Assembly: GCF_035222485.1 (NCBI RefSeq)
Contig: NC_085922.1
Coordinates: 3,301,001-3,365,000, forward strand
Length of the DNA stretch: 64,000 nt
Source of the DNA: Podospora pseudoanserina
Lineage: Eukaryota > Ascomycota > Sordariomycetes > Sordariales > Podosporaceae
Reading direction: 5' to 3'
Positions 59,049-64,000 of this stretch are shown one piece after another (positions within the stretch are counted from its first letter, which is position 1; each line of letters begins with the position of its first letter). Below the pieces are notes generated by a model. That model was not told the origin of the DNA, did no database searches, and saw only the letters and a program-made list of their open reading frames with translations. The translations under genes and the position numbers were made by a program.

Positions 59049-61156
59049 TGGCGGCCTTTTTTTTCGAGTGTATCTCTTGCTTGTGCTTTTTTATTCTTTT
59101 ATTTTTCTGTTCTTTCTATTGGCCTGTCTGGTTGGCGCAACGGGGGCTGGAGATCCTGGAGGTAGACCCACTATTAATAGCTACACTGACGAAGACAGTG
59201 CAGCACTTGATCGCTGATCATGGTGGGGAGATTTGGTTCTGCCAGGATAACTATTGAATAACCTTAGTTTTATTTTTATTTTCGCATTCGATAGTGTGTC
59301 AAGTGAGATTATTGCTGCCTTGAGGCTCTGCTATGCCGATGGTCAACAAAGACTTGTGCTTTCTCTGTGAAGCCGCCAAAAATAAACTTTTGGTAGGGTT
59401 CCCGCTGTCGAATGTGGGCTTCTACCAGCGCAAATTCTACAATCGTATTGTTGGTGTTTTCCATCTTGTTCTTTGTCCCCAGGTCTGCAGGGTTCAATCC
59501 TCAATAACAACTCATCTAAAATTGGCTTAGTATTCTCTCTCTTCTTTCGGTGAAACTTTTTCGCTGCATGGTAGTCAATGGTCTCCAACGCAGGCGACCG
59601 CGCTCTTTCAAGCGGAGATGCCGGAGGCCCCTCCGAGCTGAACAGCGCACGTCAACCCTTGACCGTCGGGCCCTGGACCCCGCCTTCTAACATCCATCTC
59701 AGGTCAACCTGGGAATGGAAACTCTTTGCTCATCCGCCATTCTGCAGCCCAAAGAGCGGATGGTTTTTCTTGGGGCATTGCCCACGCCCCCACGTCCGAG
59801 CCTGACTGCTGCAAAAGGACTTTTGGAAGACAGCACCCAGCCTTTCAGGTTTTTCGGATGAATTTGTCACCCGGGACCTGGAGCATGGATAGAGAAGCCC
59901 AGACCAGCTGAACGACGGTCAACAGTGACGCACAACTGCCCGCCATTCTGCGCCTCTAGTGAGAGCTGGTAGACCACGAACCGGCGGGGACGAGGCTTGC
60001 GAGGATTATCGGCGACAACCTGGAAACAGTTCCAGGCGTCTGTGCGGTGAATCTCAGCATCGCTGCTCTCACCCTTTGCCCGTGCCGCGTACGATCTGAC
60101 GGGGCCCGGATAACCAGCGGGCAAAACTCCACGAAGGTCGGAGAGCTCGAGGCGAGGGTTTGCATGCACTTCAACGGAAGCAGATCAATACTCCGCAACG
60201 CCGCACCCGGTTTACCACTCCCATCTTGCCTGCTCATGACAGCATCTGACCGAACACACGCCTTGGTGCAATAAAGAGGACCCAGCCGCCAATAAGAGCG
60301 GCCCCTCAACATACTGTCCTATCGCCAGTGTTTCGTCAGACTCTCCGTAGTCGCGGCAGCCGGTATTGTTCCGGTCGGTGAGTTGACCCGATGCCTGATT
60401 TGATGCGTTGACAAGACTCCTGATCGAACCCCGACATTTGATAAAGAGGAGATATCCAGAAACGGAAAAATTTGCCAAATCCCAGATGCAGGACCCCATC
60501 TTCTTAGCCCACCCGAGGTATACCTATCAGACGCCGTTGTGGGTGCGGCTTTGCTCCACTGCTTAGAGTTGCCGTTGCCCCTTCCTTTTTTCCTAGTCGC
60601 TCTTCGCTAGATCTTGGCCGGCGCCGTGCGAGGCACAGCTTTCTATTTTCTAGAACAAGCACACCCCCTAGCCCCTTGCGCGCGGTTATCGTACACCTTG
60701 CTGCTGCTGAGGGCGGTTGCATACTGATAACCCTGCGGGTAATGCTGCCATTGCAGCAGTGCAGCTAATGGGGTAGATAAAGCTGGTGCTGCGGGGTGGT
60801 GTGTCTACAGCGCAGCCTTTTGTTGAAGAGCCACGCCCCTCCCCCGGGCCTCTTTGCCTCACTCCCGTGTCTGGTTGCCTGCGCTCCTTAGACTGCGCTG
60901 TTGCTCATCACCTTGAGTGCGACCGCTTGTTGTTGTTTCTCCTACTCCCTTTCACTTCGGATCGAACCCTATCAACCACAGGAATAGCAATTGGCAGGTT
61001 GGAATCACGCTGCACATGTATTAGTGTGTGCCGGGGAGAGGGTAAAGACATGCTGTTCTCGAAAGCCTGACAACTAACGCATAGAGAGACAGGTAGCTGG
61101 CGCACAACGATACAGCGTTGGGTACCAGACCAGCTTTTTTGATGGGGTGTGATTGT
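59049..61156. other. Gene-poor region, no supported gene
   Basis: A 2.1-kb stretch with a T-rich patch just after 59050 and only short, overlapping, unbiased frames. Nothing here can be named. Confidence 0.5.
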
Positions 61157-61549
61157 TTAGCAGGTGCAGTTTTGCCCTTTCTCTGGCAATGGATCACGAT
61201 CATCTGCAAAACTCAGATGATGTGTGGGGGGACCGGAGCCGGCGTTGGGGAGGGTTTCGGCTGAGGTTGTGGTTAGGCGTTGGAATTGGTAGGGAGCGTA
61301 GGACACCGTGCCGGTGCGGGAGTAAGGTCCTGTTTGGAGGTCGGTGGTGATGGAGAGGATTCTCTTGAGGGCGGTGAGGAGGTTGAGGGAGTTGGTGAGG
61401 AAGGGGGGGGTCTGAATAGACTGGGGCCTCTTCAGCGAACATAGGGTTCCACTGCGGTGAACATGGAGGGGGACCGGGGCAGGGTTGACAGGGGCTCGGG
61501 GGCACACAGGAGCCTCGGAGCCACGTTCGACAAGGGTCAGGGAGGTCAT
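61157..61549 (-). CDS. Coding-biased frame, possible gene or relic, up to 130 aa
   Basis: The minus-strand frame ends at a TAA at 61157. From about 61410 down to 61240 nearly every codon ends in C (FLTNSLNLLTALKRILSI, TVSYAPYQFQRL), a signature of real coding sequence in this genome. An ATG at 61549 would give 130 aa. Upstream of a run of eight C (about 61410), a different frame reads equally well (MFAEEAPVYSDPP), so the 5' part may be frame-shifted relative to the 3' part. No family is recognised. Confidence 0.35.
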   Translation of the reverse strand: MTSLTLVERGSEAPVCPRAPVNPAPVPLHVHRSGTLCSLKRPQSIQTPPFLTNSLNLLTALKRILSITTDLQTGPYSRTGTVSYAPYQFQRLTTTSAETLPNAGSGPPTHHLSFADDRDPLPEKGQNCTC

Positions 61550-62045
61550 CAGGGGGTGAAGGAGGGGTGGATGGCTGCTACAATATTCGGATTCTGATCG
61601 ACGACACCCGTCCACATAATCCCGAAGAGACAAGTTTCGTGGACCAAAAATGCGTCGGGTTGCATCACGCCTTGTGCTGCTGGTGGAGGGGTTGCCAAGC
61701 CAGTGCTGGTTGGGCGTGTGTTTCGCTGCTGTGATAGTCCCGGCGGGGGTCAGGTTCAGCCGAGGCCATTGCAACCTAAACACTCACCACAGTGGGGAGA
61801 GAATATTCCACACACTGGGTGCGACCCCACTAGATCACTTCTAAAAGGCTTAGATACCTGGAGCAGGGGAAGCAGGGGGCCAGTAAAGTAGCAGGGAAGG
61901 TATCGAGAAGGAGCTAGTCTTGGCGGTCGGGTAGCTGCCGGCTGCAGGGCCAATTGGTCAACTTGGAAACTTACCCAGCTAAGCTGCCCGGCTTTACACC
62001 TCTTCAGTCACCACACTCCCCTCCTATCGTCCACTGAAACTTCCC

Positions 62046-62053
62046 TATAAATA
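62046..62053 (+). promoter_or_regulatory. TATA box for the gene at 62159
   Basis: TATAAATA, 106 bp upstream of the ATG at 62159, in an otherwise unremarkable sequence. Confidence 0.6.
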
Positions 62054-62158
62054 TATGATGTTCTCGCTTCTATTTTGGCAGTAGCCGTGTGATTTGCAAC
62101 GCTTTCAATCAGCCATCTAATAGATCTACACCTAACGATATCCTTATCGCTCTTCAAG

Positions 62159-62679
62159 ATGGAAGCAAACACTTCATCGGACTTCTCAAGGTGAGATTCA
62201 CCTATCCACGACGCCTTACCCAACCGCAATCTTTTCACCGCACAGCATGAATCTTTTTGAATCTTAAAGCAGCCAGGCTTGCTAACCTTTTCTCCCGTAG
62301 CCAGTCCAGCAATCCCATCTTGACACCGCGGACAACCTCTGCCACTCACAACACCGACATCTTTGGTAACAACGACAAGCACGAGTCTACAGCTAGTTCG
62401 CACAACAATAGCCCGCCAATGCCAACCACAAGTCCAAAGCCCGAGGAGATCCAAACTGAGCCAACTGCAGCACGCAATTCCGACATTCTTGCATCTGCCT
62501 TCACCTCTTCAAGCTTCGATGCGGACAGCTCGCTGCATAGCCGTTTCCAAGACGCACCCCACCAGCACCCCAATCCCTATAGCCGCATCGGTTGTTACAC
62601 CGTCAAAGCCCAGCAGCTGATTGACAACTTTGACCAGCGGTTCGACCCCGAACCCAACACCATCGATAAACCCGTCTAA
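62159..62679 (+). CDS. Small Ser/Thr/Asn-rich protein of unknown function, 136 aa
   Basis: Two exons, 62159-62190 and 62301-62679, are separated by a 110-bp intron with a GTGAGA donor, a TGCTAAC branch point and a CCGTAG acceptor; the phase is preserved across the junction (DFS-SQSSN). The protein is mostly disordered (Ser, Thr, Asn, Pro) and ends in a more structured-looking stretch (RIGCYTVKAQQLIDNFDQRF). No signal peptide, membrane segment or family is recognised. A TATA box upstream and clean splicing support a real, possibly regulated gene. Confidence 0.6.
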
Positions 62680-64000
62680 TTCCCGTCAATCTCGAGACAG
62701 CATCATGTAGTTTGCGCCAACTTCACACCGAACAACTGCCATGAGCGGGAAAGAGGACTCATTTTTTCTTTTCTTTTTCTTTTTTTTTATTCGATTTTGC
62801 ATTATGATCATGGTGTTGCTTCTTATCTAATTGAGCTTTGCCGCTCTATTTTTCTCCTTGGTGCATCCGCTTAGATGATGGTCAACACAAGTTGTTTGAC
62901 AGGTACCTAGATGTCTGGGTCCAATCCAGAGCCAGCGATATTATGACTTACACAATCTGTTCTTTCCTAGTTTTATAGAGTGGGGACGAATGGCCGGGAT
63001 CGACTGGGGTAGCGAGGGTAGATGAAACTTTGACGGTTATCATTTGCGGGGTATGAATGGCTGGAAGAACACGTGGGGGCCAAGTTTGCACTTCTTTCGG
63101 TGTTTTGCATAGCGGCCGTTGTCGTTCTTGCTCTTGCAGAGAGAGAATTGGCACACCGCTCTTGGGAAGACCACTAGCGACACCGTGTTAAGAATAAGCT
63201 TTCATCCGTACATTTTAGCTTTCAGTTTACAATTTCAGAGTTGGTTTATTGAGGACAAGGTTCGAATCGCTATAATATTTGGTAAATACCTGAGGTTATC
63301 CGTGCTCTTCGGCCTCCCTCAAAATCCTGTGTCGAGAGCTACCCTGGACCAGCAAAGTCAATAGAATGGAAATCTGCACTGTAAGCAGCAGTATTTGCAC
63401 ACATCACCGCGACGTTTACCGATGACTTATTACTCGTGCTGCGATATTATTGTCTCCCATTACTTCTCCGCTATGAAGGCTCTCAGAATACACACCAATA
63501 CCACGCGAAACAGGATAATTACACGACACAATAGCGCTCATCGCGGTACTGCGTAATTACTTCTGTAAGCTTTCAGTCACCTAACTGCCACTTGTCCAAC
63601 ATCTGTCAGGTTGCTCTTGGACACCCGCCAACGTTCATGCATACCAGACTGCCGGTACGTGTCACCCAAATCTGCACCATGCCGCTTTGGGAGGCCTATG
63701 CATGTTCCCGCTCGGTTTTTTCCTTTGGGATTAGCCTGCCCACCGACAATCTGCGCTGGCAGTTGACCGAAAAGGGGTGCACTTGCAGCTTTTTAAGGGA
63801 ACAAGTTTGAATCGGATGAACGCTGATTTAGGCAAGCCCACATGGGATATCTGCAGTCCAAGATTGATAGCGTACAGACTGCGGAGGATGCGACTTGCAT
63901 GGCATGACCGCTTGTTTACTAGCCTGGGCCCTGTCTGCCTGTCAAGTTGAGACTTTTACTACTCCTGGGATACATTCTTGACATCGCAGGTCATCGCTTC
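62680..64000. other. Intergenic region to the window end
   Basis: Begins with a T-rich tract (about 62763-62790) that may include the 3' end of the preceding gene. A GGTACCTAG element occurs near 62902. Only short frames without support occur from there to the end of the window. Confidence 0.55.

Noticed and set aside
1-64000. CRISPR arrays, bacterial operons, ribosome binding sites
   Set aside because: Spliceosomal introns and fungal gene families show a eukaryotic chromosome; no array of regularly spaced identical repeats with unique spacers was seen.

Overview
The window looks like chromosomal DNA of a filamentous ascomycete, most likely a Sordariales-type Sordariomycete. The evidence is short introns (about 50-60 bp) with GTRNGT donors, CTAAC-like branch points and YAG acceptors; long single-exon genes with low-complexity S/T/P/Q tracts; a strong preference for C in the third codon position; HET-domain and NACHT (NLR-like) genes; and a dispersed tRNA gene. 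Identifications come from reading the sequence and from knowledge of the families. No database search was run.

Layout. 1-15 kb: an alpha/beta-hydrolase with a long disordered insert (minus), a DLT1-like membrane protein (plus), a gene-poor stretch holding a decayed coding relic, and a multi-intron gene of unknown function (11.0-14.6 kb) followed by a 21-bp minisatellite. 15.9-20 kb: a glycine-zipper protein, then a HET-domain gene (minus) with a decayed partial copy downstream; a second 21-bp minisatellite separates the two. 20.7-37.6 kb is a housekeeping block: HMG-CoA lyase (with an apparent frameshift in a C-rich run), deoxyhypusine synthase, a 7-kb SNT1-like SANT-domain corepressor gene, a beta-lactamase-family serine hydrolase, and the polarity factor Bud6. 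39.5-44.6 kb: a GPI-anchored wall protein, a possible small secreted protein, tRNA-Gln(CUG), a DHA1 MFS transporter and a fructosamine-3-kinase-like protein.

46-53.9 kb is the most distinctive region. A seven-exon gene encodes an esterase/lipase-like domain, a NACHT NTPase and WD40-like repeats (1682 aa). The next gene, 430 bp downstream on the same strand, is a single-exon HET-domain gene. Both families take part in fungal non-self recognition and regulated cell death, so the pair is a candidate allorecognition or immunity locus. A second HET gene lies 26 kb away.

53.9-64 kb is gene-poor. It holds two convincing or plausible small genes (58749-59048 and 62159-62679, the latter with a TATA box) and one patch of coding-biased sequence (61157-61549). 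Several other intergenic stretches also show short patches with coding-type codon use. These are recorded as low-confidence candidates.
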